Notes under the pieces: generated by a model
Databases searched by the model: none
The model's input: only the letters and a program-made list of their open reading frames with translations
What the model was told of the DNA's origin: nothing
From: Brachypodium distachyon
Taxonomy: Eukaryota; Streptophyta; Magnoliopsida; Poales; Poaceae
DNA length: 64,000 nucleotides
Assembly: GCF_000005505.3 (NCBI RefSeq)
Contig: NC_016135.3
Coordinates: forward strand, 3,868,001-3,932,000
Reading direction: 5' to 3'
In this document: piece by piece, positions 11,225 through 23,000 of the stretch
Layout of the letters: each line of letters begins with the position of its first letter
How positions within the stretch are numbered: position 1 is the first letter of the stretch
Program-made: the position numbers and the translations under genes

Positions 11225-11734
11225 AAATTTCCACGACGCAGTAGAAGCCTATATCATTTCGACAAGGTTGACCAGCTCCCGAGCATGCCAGTCGATGGCG
11301 TCATAGTAATACTCCATATTAATCTCGCCGTCTTCAAAAAACAGCACCACATGCAGTCCCCCCAGATCCAGGCCGGGATATCAAAGCCGAACAAAGGCCA
11401 GACCAACGGTGGCACCAATCACAAGCCGCTTGTGTATGTAACTCTTGATGACAGACGAATCAGTGAACAGACGGACCAAACCCCGGAGATTGTCAAGAAC
11501 CGGCGTGTTCGGAAATAGCGCTCGATGAATATCAGTCATAATCCGGCGACATGAAGTCAAACAAGTTTTGGCCCGGTAGCCCGATCCTGTAGAAGCGCCA
11601 ACACATTCCCCCCATCGAAGTCAAACCAGAAGGAAGGAACCGTCGACCCCGCACGCTGAAGAGTGTTTAGGCGATGACGCACGCGCCCAGCTTCCTCGTG
11701 AGACTCAGGGATAATTTCTGCAAGTACAAGATTG
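11225..11734 (-). repeat. Second copy of the Tat antisense-ORF exon
   Basis: Nearly identical to 7454-7963 over 510 bp, including the splice acceptor (CTTGCAG here, CTTGTAG there). The copy stops 16 bases inside the intron. It joins the truncated RNase H directly at 11224/11225. The open frame carries a one-base loss relative to the other copy near 11575. Confidence 0.8.
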
Positions 11735-12265
11735 CCTACTGACGTGAGTCCTTTGCGCAGACTCCCTTGGCTCCTTGGCCACTCTTTAGGGCCCCTCGGC
11801 AATACCCAAACTCAAGGGTTTTCGACTAAGGAGAGCACGGGGTGCACCAGCAATCTCGTCGACTAACAAAGACTAGGGGAGTCGCAAGGTTTACCCAGGT
11901 TCGGGGCCCTTGGAAGGTAATACCCCTACGTCCTGCTTTTGGTGTATTGTATTGATCGAGGTTACAGGAAAGCTATGAGGCTATGGTGCGCAGATGAGAT
12001 CTGGCGTGTGTGTAGAGGATGCCCATTCCCGATCCCCCCTCCTAGCCTTATATACTGGTGGCTAGGTCTCGGGCGTGATAATCGAGAAGGTTACAATCAG
12101 ATCGGTATATTCCGGTATGATAAGATTATATTCCTTGGCTTGAACCGCACTTTGAGGGACTCGACCTACATATACTTGATGGGCCTTCGAGTAGACCCCC
12201 TGCTGGGCTGTATCGGGTATATGAAGGTTGAAAACACGAAGGGTCATTCCCTCGTCACAGGGCTA
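11735..12265 (-). repeat. Tat-lineage LTR and leader fragment
   Basis: Carries TTTACCCAGGTTCGG followed by the TACGTCCTGCTT block at about 11890-11940 and an inverted TATA-like motif near 12050 (minus strand reads TATATAAGG). Same orientation and layout as 6301-6960, but diverged. The ends are undefined. Confidence 0.5.
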
Positions 12266-12901
12266 GCCGGCTAGGGATTTTTGCGGCTAGGGTTGGGGAA
12301 TCAGGCAGAGACAGACATGCGAGAGAGTGCCGTGGAGTGTGCCGTATGGGCTGTAACATGTTGGGCTGGGACAGTAGGGGTGCTATGCTGGGCCTGGTTA
12401 GAAGAGCAATGCTGTCCAGAAATAATTAAGTGGGCTAAAAAAGTACTATATCATGTATCCTCTAGCTGCGCTGGACCCGTGCTACAGCCCGGGCCCGCCC
12501 CTGCTGTATAACTAAGTAGTCACGTACTCCCTCCATTCGTTCCGGTTTGTTGGGCGGATATCCGTGTAGTCCTGATTCCAGATAAATAGGACGATCTCCC
12601 GATTCTATTTTAGAAAAATCTCCTGATTCTCTTGTAGTTCTTTCTCGGAAGCAATGCGGGCAATTAATTCGGATTAATTCAAGAGAGGGAAACCCTCTTA
12701 CTCTTCGGACGGGGCTTGCCTGCTCACCCTTCCCATATAGGGTTCAGATTTGTTTAGAACGGGTCCATTGCTTTTTCTTCCTTCGTCTTTTATTCTCTTT
12801 GCTCACCGTTTCTTCTTCTTTGCCTCTCTTCCGTTGATCTGCAAATCCATGCCCTTCTTTTCCAGCTTGGTAATTGTGTACGAAGAGCATGTATGAAGGT
12901 A
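12266..12901. other. No gene recognised; one Stowaway-like end
   Basis: Mixed sequence. At 12528 ACTCCCTCCATTCG resembles one end of a Stowaway element, but no inverted partner is found within the next 400 bp. Confidence 0.35.
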
Positions 12902-13112
12902 CACTACGGGAAAATCTATCTTTGCCTGAGGCCTCTGTCTTTGCCGACGGCCTCTTTTCGGGCCTTCGGCAAAGAAGGTTTGCCGGAGGCAAAATAAAAG
13001 GCCTCCGGCAAAGAAGGTGACCACGTGGACTTGCCGATGCGGACTGCGGTAACGGCGAGAAAACGGACTGGATTCTTTGCCGGAGGCCGGCCTCAGGCAA
13101 AGACGTTTTCAA
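12902..13112. mobile_element. CACTA end with fold-back subterminal repeats
   Basis: Starts CACTACGGGAAAA, a typical CACTA terminus, followed by repeats of CTTTGCCGGAGGC in both orientations. GAAAATCTATCTTTGCC at the left is mirrored by GGCAAAGACGTTTTC at about 13098-13112, so the block can fold back. The expected right-hand CCGTAGTG is missing, so the right end is lost or the block is the left end of a larger element. Confidence 0.65.
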
Positions 13113-13310
13113 TTTATTTTTCTTTTGTATCCCTTTTCTCTCTTCAAATTATGATGTAAACCACCACCTTTTGAGTTGAACTTTTTATTGTACTTTCATT
13201 TAGCATTGATGACAAACAATATGAATTAAAATCAATACATTTCATGTAAAATATTTATTAGCAAGCTATATATATTAGATCCAATTAAACTACGCCAGCG
13301 CATGGCTGCA

Positions 13311-13767
13311 TTATGCAGCATCGTCGTCGCTGTTGCCGGAATCCTCAACAGCGGAGTCAGAGTCATCCTCCTCGTCGTCGTCCGCATGCATGGCGTCGAC
13401 GGCAGCCCAGTACTCCCTCACGGCCGCCCTCCCTCGCTCCTCGACGGCGTTATTACGTTCCGAGTTCGGGATTAATTGCGGTCTGGAGTTCCCAGTCCTC
13501 CCGCGCCTCCACCGCCTCCAGGCCGCACTCGATGGCGTAAACTTCCGCCTGGGAAGCCCACCTCGTGGCGACCATCTGCTGTTGGTCGGCTGCACGAGCA
13601 CGTTGCTCGAAAGTGTCTAGGACGAGCGATACTTGGAGGACGTGCTGCAGCTCGGCGTCGTTGTTGTCAATGAGGGGCCTCCGGCCGTGGGATGAGGACG
13701 GGAGGTCGTCCTCATACCGGGGCCGCTTTGGTGGCAGCGAGCGGCGGTGACGTCCGGTCGAGCTCAT
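13311..13767 (-). pseudogene. Small acidic protein gene with two UIM-like motifs, one frameshift
   Basis: ATG at 13767. The first frame runs to about 13455 and the second from about 13465 to the stop at 13311, so one frameshift separates them. DAELQHVLQVSL fits the ubiquitin-interacting motif pattern (acidic, L..(A/V)L..SL), and EDWELQTAI looks like a second such motif that runs into the frameshift. The C-terminus is very acidic (DDEEDD). The N-terminus is Arg/Pro-rich. It sits between two CACTA-type ends, so it may be transposon-associated. I do not recognise the family; the UIM reading rests on pattern only. Confidence 0.4.
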
Positions 13768-14099
13768 GGAAGCATCGGCCGATGGAGGCGAGGAAGACGG
13801 CGCACGCCCAAAGCGACCCGCCGAGCTCTCGGCCTAGTCGAGGCGTTCCTTGCCCTTGTCCTTGGCCATTGCCGTATCGAGCTAGCTAACTACGGAGTGG
13901 TGTGCATGAGTGGGAAGTGAGGGAGAGCTATAGGAGAGATGTGAGTAATGCGAGCCTTGTTCATCTGCACGAGAATATACAGCCATACACGAAGAGAGTA
14001 GTGGGAATAGGAAGCGGATAGGAAGAGGAAGTATCGGTTAATTGAGTGTGAACGTGTGCATGCACGCGTGCACATTGCAGGCGAAACCAAGAGTCTATC

Positions 14100-15585
14100 G
14101 ATATACCCCTGATGTTTGGTACCCCAAAAGGAGTCAGAGGTGTAAGTGCTCAGTTAGGAAACCAAGAGCATAACTCTGACGCGTTCATTCAACTGAGCGT
14201 CACATATGTAAATGTGCATAAAGTTGATCAGTTAATTTGATCGGAAACGAAGAGTTTGTATACCTCTGACATGTCCTCCCAAGGTAAGCGTCAGAGATGC
14301 GTCAAAGCTGACGTTTCCTCGCATAGGAAGTGTCAGAGATGTTGTTATCTCTTTGACGCTCCTTGCACTGAAATGTAAGCCTTAGCTTAGGGTTTTCTAC
14401 CTCCTTTGCCTCGCCTACAAAAGACCCCAAAGCGTTCATCTTAGGAAGTAGCAAAACTTAGCACGCACACACTTCATCACCTATGGGGAGCGCTCGTAGA
14501 CGCAATCGCGGCCGACCACCTCTCCGCCGTGTCCGGTTGCTTCCTCGCCGTCATCGTCGTAACATGCATGTTGCCCTTGTCCACTTCTTCTCTGTCGACG
14601 ACGACTTCGGAAGCTCAACCATGCCGAGATCTGATCAAAATCCAACACCATCAGCTCGTCGTCTTTTTCGTAAGAATCTCATCTGATCGTCGTCTTTTTC
14701 GTAAGAACACAGAGGGGTTCCAAGTAAAAAAGGCCGACGTGCATTTCTTTTTCATTTCTTCAACTACCTTCTCCACCATCTCCTGATCTTTTCTTTTCCT
14801 CTGCCTTCCTTTCTTCTTCCACAGCTTGCTTTTCTTTTTTCTTCCATGGATCTCGTTCCCCTTCTTCTTTCTCCTTTCGTCATCCACAGCTTACTTCTCT
14901 TCTTCTACAGTCTCCTCTTCTCCATCACCTCAGCTACTCCGCAACGTTGGCGATCAACATTTCTATGTGTACACGATCTTGTATGCAATACAATAAAATA
15001 TATTCGATCTTGTATGCAGTGCAATGAAATGTATTTGATTTTGTATGCAAAGCAATTAATAGTGTTCGATTTGTAAGGATCGGAGCTAGTGCAATGAAAT
15101 GTATTCGATCCTGTATATGCAGTACTGCAATGAAATGCATTAGTCGATCTTGTAAGCAAAGCAATGAAAAGTGTTCGAACCGTCGTTCAATATGAATTTT
15201 CATTGTTGTAATTTAGTTATGTATGATTTAAATCACAAATTAGTATTCTCGCAGAATAAAAAAGTGGCAGTGGTCTTTTTTTAATCCTAAGAACATCAGC
15301 ACCGAAGCTTATTACACAAAAAAAAAGCGTCAGTCTAAAAGCACGTCTAACACGTGATGGGTGCCAAAGTGTCAGAGAAGGGAACGACAGGGGCTAACGT
15401 CGGTCCCCGAGAAAACACTCTGACGTTTGCAACTTAAGAAGCGTCAGAAGGTTTTGGTTGTCTCTGACGCGGCTCGACGTGTCAAAAGTTCGAGAGTCAT
15501 CTCTGACACTTGATTGCTGACCAGTCCAAATAACGTCAGCATAGAGGGTTTTCACATGTCAAAAATAACTAGTTCTGTACTAGTG
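14100..15585. mobile_element. Non-autonomous CACTA-type element, right end intact
   Basis: The right terminus reads ACAGAACTAG-type sequence on the complement and ends ...GTACTAGTG at 15585, i.e. CACTAGTAC on the minus strand. Subterminal repeats TCTGACGC / GCGTCAGA occur at both ends (14130-14360 and 15340-15520). No transposase. The left CACTA terminus is not visible; it may be deleted. The element abuts UGT-C sequence directly at 15586. Confidence 0.7.
14975..15180. repeat. Degenerate tandem repeat, unit about 35 bp
   Basis: About five units built on TTCGATCTTGTATGCA followed by TGCAATGAAATGTAT, inside the CACTA-type element. Confidence 0.7.
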
Positions 15586-16871
15586 TTAGATAATTTGTGT
15601 GTCTCGTTAGACCTCACAACCAAAGGAAAGGCATGTCGGAACTGTAGAGTCCATTTCGAAGCTCTTCTAATTGGGACTCATCCTAGTTGGAGACAGTCCT
15701 GTAGGACACAAACACAACAGGTGACATGTTCTTCTTGTCCTACCATTCCAAACAAACCGCATCATCATTACTGAATTGGTTAAAACCATAAGACTTATTG
15801 ATGGCAGCCGGTCGTCATTAAGGTAGAAAGGATGGCAAGGTTGGGCCCATCGTCTTCGCTCGCCAAGTAGGCTCCATGTATTCTATCTCCTTCTGGATTG
15901 GAAAAGTGTAAATATTAACGACCAAGTTGTCTTTAAAAAATGGAGCAAATATTTTTTGTGTCTACCCGGATGAGTTTGACTTAAATGAGCACACTAAAAC
16001 AAATGTCTGGTGGTAGCGACACTTAGAAGATTTTTTTTCTTTTGAGAAAGACACTTAGAAGATTCTGGAAGCCAAAATTCACAAAATGTAACTCTAGGTA
16101 GTTGCAAAATGTGTAGGATTAATGGATGGTTATTTCACTGTGAGCTGAAATTTTGCCGGAGCACACTCGATTTCCACTCTGTAGCTTCATTCCACACCTC
16201 TGGAACTCACCCTGTGCAAAACCGAACCGAAAACCGAAAACCGCAAATAACCAAAACCGAACCGAAAATCCGGTTTTCTTGGTTTTGGTTCCGGTTCTGG
16301 TTAGCCAAACAGCTAACCGAATCGGATTCAGTTTTTTCGGTTAGAAACCGTCGGTTTTCGGTTAAACCGAAAAAAACAGAAAAACTCAGATAGGGAGACA
16401 CGAACCGGCCAACCCAGCCCAACTTCCCACGGCTTGACCTCTCGTTCGTTCCGCTCGTTCATTCGTTCGTTCCTCTCACCTCGAGAGGTCGAGCCGCTGC
16501 CGTCCGCCACCGATCTGCCGCTGCCGCCCGCCACCCACCCCAAGCCCCCAGTGGCCCAGTCCACTCCCTCTCTCTCTCCCAACGAGCCGCCGCCGCCTGC
16601 CACCAAACCCAAGCACCCAGTGGCCCAGTCCACTCCCTCTCTCCCACCGAACCGCCACCAGCCCCAACGCCAGACGCGGCGACCGGGAGGCGCCACCGAG
16701 TCCTAGACGGGCGCGGCAACCGGGCAGCGTGGAACCTGTGCAAGGAAGACAGAATCGGCTGAATCTTGCAATGTAATCTCTTCCTTTCTTGTTTAATGTT
16801 TAGGATCTAATTTGCATAAGACTGAGAGTGGACACTTGACCACAAGCATGTACATTTTTGTGTTTTTTCAG

Positions 16872-19182
16872 ATGTCCGAGACTAACAACATACCACATAG
16901 TGCCGGTGCCACTGGTACTGATGCAAGCAATGGAGCTTCTCAACCTGCACCTGATGTTACACCTGAGGGCTGTCACGAAAGCAAGGGTCAAGAGGTCGAA
17001 CATATGGAAGCACTTCAAAGTTCAGGAAGATAATCCAGATCATGCTAACTGCAAGTATTGCAATAAAGAACTGGGCTGCAACTCCACAAATGCTGGTATG
17101 GCTACTTTAAATAACCATTTCAAGAGTTGCCAAAAAAATCTTGAGAAGTCACTTTGCAACCAAACTGAGCTTAACTTCCAAGTTAGTCCTGATGGTAATT
17201 CTGCTTCTATGGTTCCTTGGCAATATAATGAGAACGAGGTTAGGAAAGCATTTGCTTGCATGATAGTGGTGGATGAGTTGCCATTCATATTTGCAGAAAA
17301 AAAAGGTTTTGGCACTTCATGTCCAAAGCTTGCCCTAGGTTTGTTGTCCCATCTAGGACAACAATGTATAGAGATATCATTGCACTCTATGAAGCTAAAA
17401 AAACTAAGCTTAGAAAATATTTCAGGGATTCCCATCAAACTGTTTTCCTCACCACTGATACATGGACATAAAAAAACAGCAAAGCTTCATGGTTCTTACT
17501 GCACATTACATTGATTCGAGTGGAGGCTTAAGAAAAAAATTCTTAGCTTTGTCTTGGTAGATGGACACAGAGGGGATGAAATTGGGAAAGCATTAGATAA
17601 ACTGCTAATTGACTGCGGTATTGATAGAGTCTACACTATTACCGTAGATAATGCAAGCTCTAATGACACTTGCTTAGCCTACATGAAGAGGTCTTTGACC
17701 AATAGGGGTTGTAGTCTTGCAAGAGGTCAGCATCTTCACATGAGGTGTGTGACACATATTGTTAATCTTGTGGTCCAAGATGGGCTAAAGATAATGTGCC
17801 ATCCTGTAAACAGAATTAGAAATGCTATCAAGTATGTGAGAGCCTCCCCAATGAGGCTGAAAGTATTTAAGAAGTGTGTTGAACTCAGTAAGGTAGACAG
17901 CAAAGGTTTGCTTAATGTTGATGTGTCCACTAGATGGAACTCTACATTTGTAATGCTAAACACCGCTGAGAAATTTGAGAGGGCATTTGAGCAATATGCA
18001 ATTCATGATCCCAACTACAAAACTGAGTTAGAAAAGTTTGGTCCAGGACCTAAGGCTGGTAGTGGTGCTCTTGACGAGCGGGGTCCTCCAACTTATGATG
18101 ATTGGTTGTATATTCGTGAGTTTAAAGAATTCCTTCAACACTTCTATGATCTCACAAATAAGGTTTCTGGCACCAAGTACATTACAGCAAATACCTTCTT
18201 GGAAGAGATTGCTGCTGTGAATTTTCTGTTGGGTGAATGGAGTGATCGTGTGATCTATGGTGATGATATAATCTTTAAAAACATGGCTACCAAGATGAAA
18301 GATAAGTATGAGAAGTATTGGGGTGATCCGGAGAAGATGAACAAGTATATATTCATTGTTGCCAGCCTTGATCGTAGGTATTAAATTGTTACCTCTTTTG
18401 TCAATATCTATATATCTGCTGTTCTTAATGCCCTCTAAGACTCTAACTTCAGTTTTATTCTCTTAATTATTGATGCAAGGACAAAGGAATCTCATTTCTT
18501 TAAGGGCCTAATTGGGCAGTATCATAGGTAATAGGATCTTGGCTTCTTCACACAAAGAATTTGTCTCTTTGTTTGAAGAATACAAAGCAATATATGGTAC
18601 TACTACTGCTACTGCTAGTGAATCAATATCACAATCTCAAGCTAGTGTAAATGCATCTGAAAATTCTCTTATGAGATCACGGTACAACAAGAGAATGCGA
18701 GTTGGTAATAGAGATTCCAGTACAAATACCAGAACTGAATTAGACAAGTACTTAGCGAAGGATACAGAGGAGTTATCTTCTGATTTTGACATTCTTTCTT
18801 GGTGGAAGGCTAATTCCGCTCGCTTTCCGGTCCTTTCAAAATTGGCCCGTGACATACTAGCAATATCAATCTCAACGGTTGCTTCTGAATCAGCTTTTAG
18901 TACTAGTGGGCGTATTCTAGATGACTTTAGAAGCTCTTTGACACCAATGACACTCCAAGCCTCGATATGTACGCAAGATTGGTTGCGCCGTAAGTGTATC
19001 AACATTGAAGCTGATCTTGTGGAGTTGACCAAACTAGAGGAAGGTACTAAAATAAACGGTTGTGTATTTTCATTATTTTGTTGATCATGTAACCTTTCTT
19101 ACGGTTTGTCTTTTTTTTCTGTGTAATTGTAGAACTTGGATGCCTCCAAGTTGATGACAATGACATAATCTCTCTGGACTGA
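16872..19182 (+). pseudogene. hAT transposase (zf-BED, RNase H-like core with DUF4413, hAT dimerisation), degenerate
   Basis: ATG at 16872. The BED zinc finger reads from about 16998 (NIWKHF...CKYC...H.KSC). The RNase H-like core runs through TTDTWT (17435-17460, followed by an in-frame TAA) and VDNASSND (about 17645). DUF4413-like sequence covers about 18050-18380. The C-terminal hAT dimerisation domain is at about 18740-19000 (ELDKYL...WW...FP.LS..ARDILAI). A last small exon follows a GT-AG intron and ends at TGA 19180-19182. Frameshifts near 16980 and 17300 (in an A-run), the TAA, and a disturbed junction near 18380-18510 inactivate it. Confidence 0.88.
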
Positions 19183-19329
19183 TCTGGCCATCTGGCGTGA
19201 CCGGCCGGGTGACTGCTGCTGCTGCTGCTCCATGTAACCTTTATTATGAACTGTGTGTGGCTGTGTGCTACTCACTACTGTGCTGAACTATGTCTGCGTG
19301 TGTGTGTGTGGCTGCCGGCTGGGTGCTGA

Positions 19330-19520
19330 ACTAGTAGAACTATGTGTGTGGCTGTGTGTGCTTGAAGTCTTGAACTGAATTGTGTTATGAATTATGACTT
19401 GTCCATTTGTAGTGCTGAAGTGAACTAGTGAACTATGTGTGTCAGTGTGTGGCTGTGCTTGAAGCCTTGAACTGAATTGTGTATTTGTGTTATGAATTAT
19501 GACTTGTCCATTTGTGGTAA
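19330..19520. repeat. Tandem duplication of about 90 bp near the hAT right end
   Basis: Two copies of GAACTATGTGTGT...CTTGAAG...GAACTGAATTGTG...GACTTGTCCATTTGT. A GT-rich microsatellite and a short GCT run (19217-19230) lie just upstream. Confidence 0.75.
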
Positions 19521-20031
19521 TTTCAGTATAGGTCAAGCCAAAAATTTATGTGTCGCTCAAAAATTCGCGTCTATTTTGGTTAATTGGGTTATAACCGAAA
19601 CCGAACTGAAATCAAATGGTTATAACCGAAACCGAACCGTATTAATCAAAAACCGTATAAACCGAACCGAAAAACCGAATGCACAGGTGATCTGGAACCA
19701 CCTGCGCCCACTTTGTCTAATTCGAATTTTTTTCAATTGTTTTCTCAAAAAATTAACTGTCATTTATGAAGTTTTCAACCGATTGCGTGAGATTAACTAC
19801 CGACGCGAGGATAGATCGTTTGCATACCGATCGATCCAGTGAGTGGCAAGCGAAAATGAGGGGTGCTTGTTAGATAGCCATTCCTTGACCACAGGAATAA
19901 CGCCGACTCAACGTTGGCTCGATGTCACGGAACGAATTGACGAGCACGTCCTCCAGCCCCTCGAAGGCTCGAACTGCCCAATTAAATTGATGCTGCGAGA
20001 AGAAGGCCGCCGCGGGCACGCCGCTACAGGC

Positions 20032-23000
20032 CCAAGCCAAACTTCCCTTCCCTCCTGGGCCCTGACTACCTGGTCCAATACTCTCCCGGATTTCTGTACG
20101 TGACCTTTCCCTTCTAACTGTATCGATCTGGCGGGTTAATCGCTTGGCTCGTTCTCTGCCCACGCCCTGCGCCGTCTTCTGTTTTGTTTTGTCCTAAATT
20201 CTGATCAAATCGAATCAACGCACTATGGCGGTAGGTTCGCCAGTTCCAATCAGCATATCAGATCGCACAAGAAACGGAACTAAAGCAATATCTTTACTGT
20301 TCCTTAATTTCCAGCTGCGTCGTTGTACGTCCTCCTCCTTCCTCGTCTGTCTCCCTCGCACGCGAAAGAAAAACCAACTAGAGGAAAAAAACCGGAGCCC
20401 TCCGCGGCTCCGCCCCCGTGCCCCCGATTCACTGCCGCTCCCCACGGAGGAAGCCCGCATCTCTTCTCATCTCAAATCTCTTCTCTCCTAACCCTCCATC
20501 GCGCCTCTCATCCGCCGCCCGCCTCACCTCGCCGAAACCGAAGCCTGGATCGACCTAGCCGCCGCCGCTCTCCTAACACACCGCCGCCACGCTGATCTGC
20601 GCACCTCCGGTCCATAGCTGCCGGTCCCTCCGGCCGCTCTCCCAGCCATGTCGCCGTCGGCATGGTGGACGCCGCGTTCTCGGACGTGCCGGAATGGTCC
20701 TGGCCAGATCGGGAGCTGGGGAAGGCCACCCGTCCCAGATCCGGCGGTGTTGTTCTGCAGCGACGATTGCGAGCGGCGGCAAGACGAAGGAGTTCAGTGA
20801 TGCCCCAAATCCTCTCCAGGTAACCGTTTTACATAGCCTAATTACTCTACCCCAAATTGGGATTTCCACGACCACCGCTGTGTACCTCATCGAGATCCTT
20901 CACCACGTGCTCCGTCGAGTCCGCGACATTTCTGACGGCAGCCACCCATCCACCAGTTGAACAGGTTCTTGGCCTGCATTAGAACTTATCTCGGAAACAT
21001 CTTGGTTTGCTGTGGTCAGTTCATGCTCCTCCCTCCGTTCCATAATTCTTGTCGAAATATTACATGTATCTAGACGCTTTTAAGGAATAGATACATCCAT
21101 TTTTGGGCAAATTTGAGACAAGAATTATCGGATGGAGGGAGTATTTTGAAGAATACTTGAATAGGTTCTTATTCTAATTAATTCCAATGTGTAATGAAAC
21201 ATGCCCAAGTTAATCACACAATAGTAAATGAACTGTGCAACACTATAAGTGTTGCTTGACCCATGTTTGCTACTTGCTATGATTTTTGCAGGCACAAAAT
21301 AGTAATAGTCGAAGGAAATTATTTCTTGCTGAAAGAAAATATTTGGACAGACATTAGACTATTAGAGACATGGAGAGATCCATGGGCCAAATACCTTGCA
21401 AGATCGAGACACTAAGGTATACTTTCTTGCAATCATTTGTTCTTTTTATGGGGGGCATATATACTGCAGTTTAGCTGTCAGCACTTTAGTAGTTGCAATA
21501 CTTGCATTCAACATATATTTTCTGAACAATCATGTTGGAACCAACACTATTTCGGTTTGATATATCAACTGCAGAGGTGGATGTCAACTTTTTTTCTAGC
21601 AGTAGCTCATGTCTAGCTTCAATCTATAAATGTAAGCTGCGACTTAGTCGTTGAATTCCAAAATCTGTAAACACATTACCTCTTTGTATCATTTGCAAGG
21701 TTAATGCGGTAGATGGAGTAGTTCGCTGTGTATTTTCAGAAATGCCTTGTGTCAATATGTGTAATGTGTTGCAGACATTTTGTATTGGCTGCAAGGCGAA
21801 ACATGGATCGAGTTTTCCTTCCTCCAGGTGAATCCCAATCTCTCGCCGTCGAGATATGGCAGAGTGGATCGAGGTTGGCACAATAATTTATCTGGCGAGA
21901 TCGAGGAGATTGATTGATGAGGCGAGCATACCGCTGGCGACAGGAGAAGTGGCAGACAGGGTCATGCACGCATCGGCGGCCGTCGGACCCGCGCAGGCGA
22001 TACGCTGCGTAGAACGAGGGAGGCGTCGGTGGCTACTGCTTGCGGTAAGTAGCCACAATAAGAATCTGTTTAGTCCCACAATAATGCCCAGCAATGTAGA
22101 ACAAGCGGAGCAAATTAGGGGCCCTAGAACAATAATGAATGATGAACTTTTGACTGTGGCACTTTACGGAGTTACATGTGTTCCAATGTAAAAGTTAATC
22201 TGAGATAAACGGTTTCTAAAAAACGAATTCTTGATTTATGTAGTTAAAAGTAGACAGATGCTTACCTTGATGATTGAATTGCCCTGTTTGCTCTATTTAT
22301 AATTTTTTATATGAGGGATCGGTTTGGGTTTCCAAAGGCGAGCAGCAGTGGAATTTGGGACATTTGGGGATTGATGAAGGAACCTGCTAGGGGATTATTT
22401 AATATGCTCTTCATTAGTTAAAGGGTATTATTTAATGTTATTTCATCTTAAATTTGCATATTATTGTAGTTTTATAAAGCATGTGACTTAGGTTTTTAAA
22501 AAGATGGTTTGCAGATAGAGATACATGGATGGGGCATTACACATTTCTTATTAGATTTCTCTCATTTCTTTGCTGTAACCTATATAGCGGTGTAGGCTAG
22601 AAGCCTGTGTGGACAACAAAGCGTCTTCCGGAAGAGAGGTTTATCTTCTCGATGAGAAGAAGCCCATCTGCCTAGATACATCGTTTATTGAACTTCATGA
22701 CATTTTGCGGACACTTACATTATTTGAATGATCAATGGACAATGGACATGAAACAGAAAATACAAATATTCAAAACTTCAATACATTCCACGGCTGGCGA
22801 TTCCGGATAACAAAAATTTATGCGTTACCCTAGCGAAGTACTGCATTGGAAAAGAACTACAAGACGTGTTTGTTGCCACATGTCCGTGCAAAATATGATA
22901 ATTTCATCAATATTTTTATGGATGGGTTTGGTGTGGCCACTATACTTATTTGTTAAGTCATGTTCAGAGGCTATAAGGACTAAGTTTGCTGAAAATGCTG

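Larger units (their letters stand above)
16207..19690 (+). mobile_element. hAT transposon, complete ends, 3,484 bp
   Basis: Terminal inverted repeats TCACC(C)TGTGCA / TGCACAGGTGA and a perfect 8-bp target duplication TCTGGAAC at 16199-16206 and 19691-19698. The subterminal parts (16217-16375 and 19580-19680) are packed with ACCGAA / TTCGGT-type motifs, a hAT habit. The interior codes for a degenerate transposase. It lies in intron 1 of UGT-C; flanking intron sequence matches UGT-A intron 1 on both sides. Confidence 0.95.
15586..20031 (-). pseudogene. UDP-glycosyltransferase pseudogene UGT-C, broken by transposons
   Basis: Minus-strand copy of UGT-A. The exon 2 remnant is 15889-15586 (EYMEPTWRAKTMGPTLPSFYL readable in part), with frameshifts and stops. 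Intron 1 is 15890-16198 plus 19699-19911, split by the hAT element. The exon 1 remnant is 20031-19912; it has lost about 170 bp internally relative to UGT-A, and its donor GT is changed to TT. Exon 2 is cut by a CACTA end at 15585; the PSPG half and exon 3 are not found. The first ~390 bp of exon 1 are also missing. The 5' flank reappears at 26391-26850. Confidence 0.88.

Noticed and set aside
12527..12560. Complete Stowaway MITE
   Set aside because: Only one end (CTCCCTCC) is seen; no inverted partner nearby.
15514..15774. Plus-strand ORF of 86 codons
   Set aside because: It crosses the CACTA end and the reverse complement of UGT-C exon 2, so it is a chance frame.
20641..20830. Functional first exon of a host gene
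   Set aside because: The ATG frame gives about 50 residues without any known motif, and no following exon in frame could be identified.
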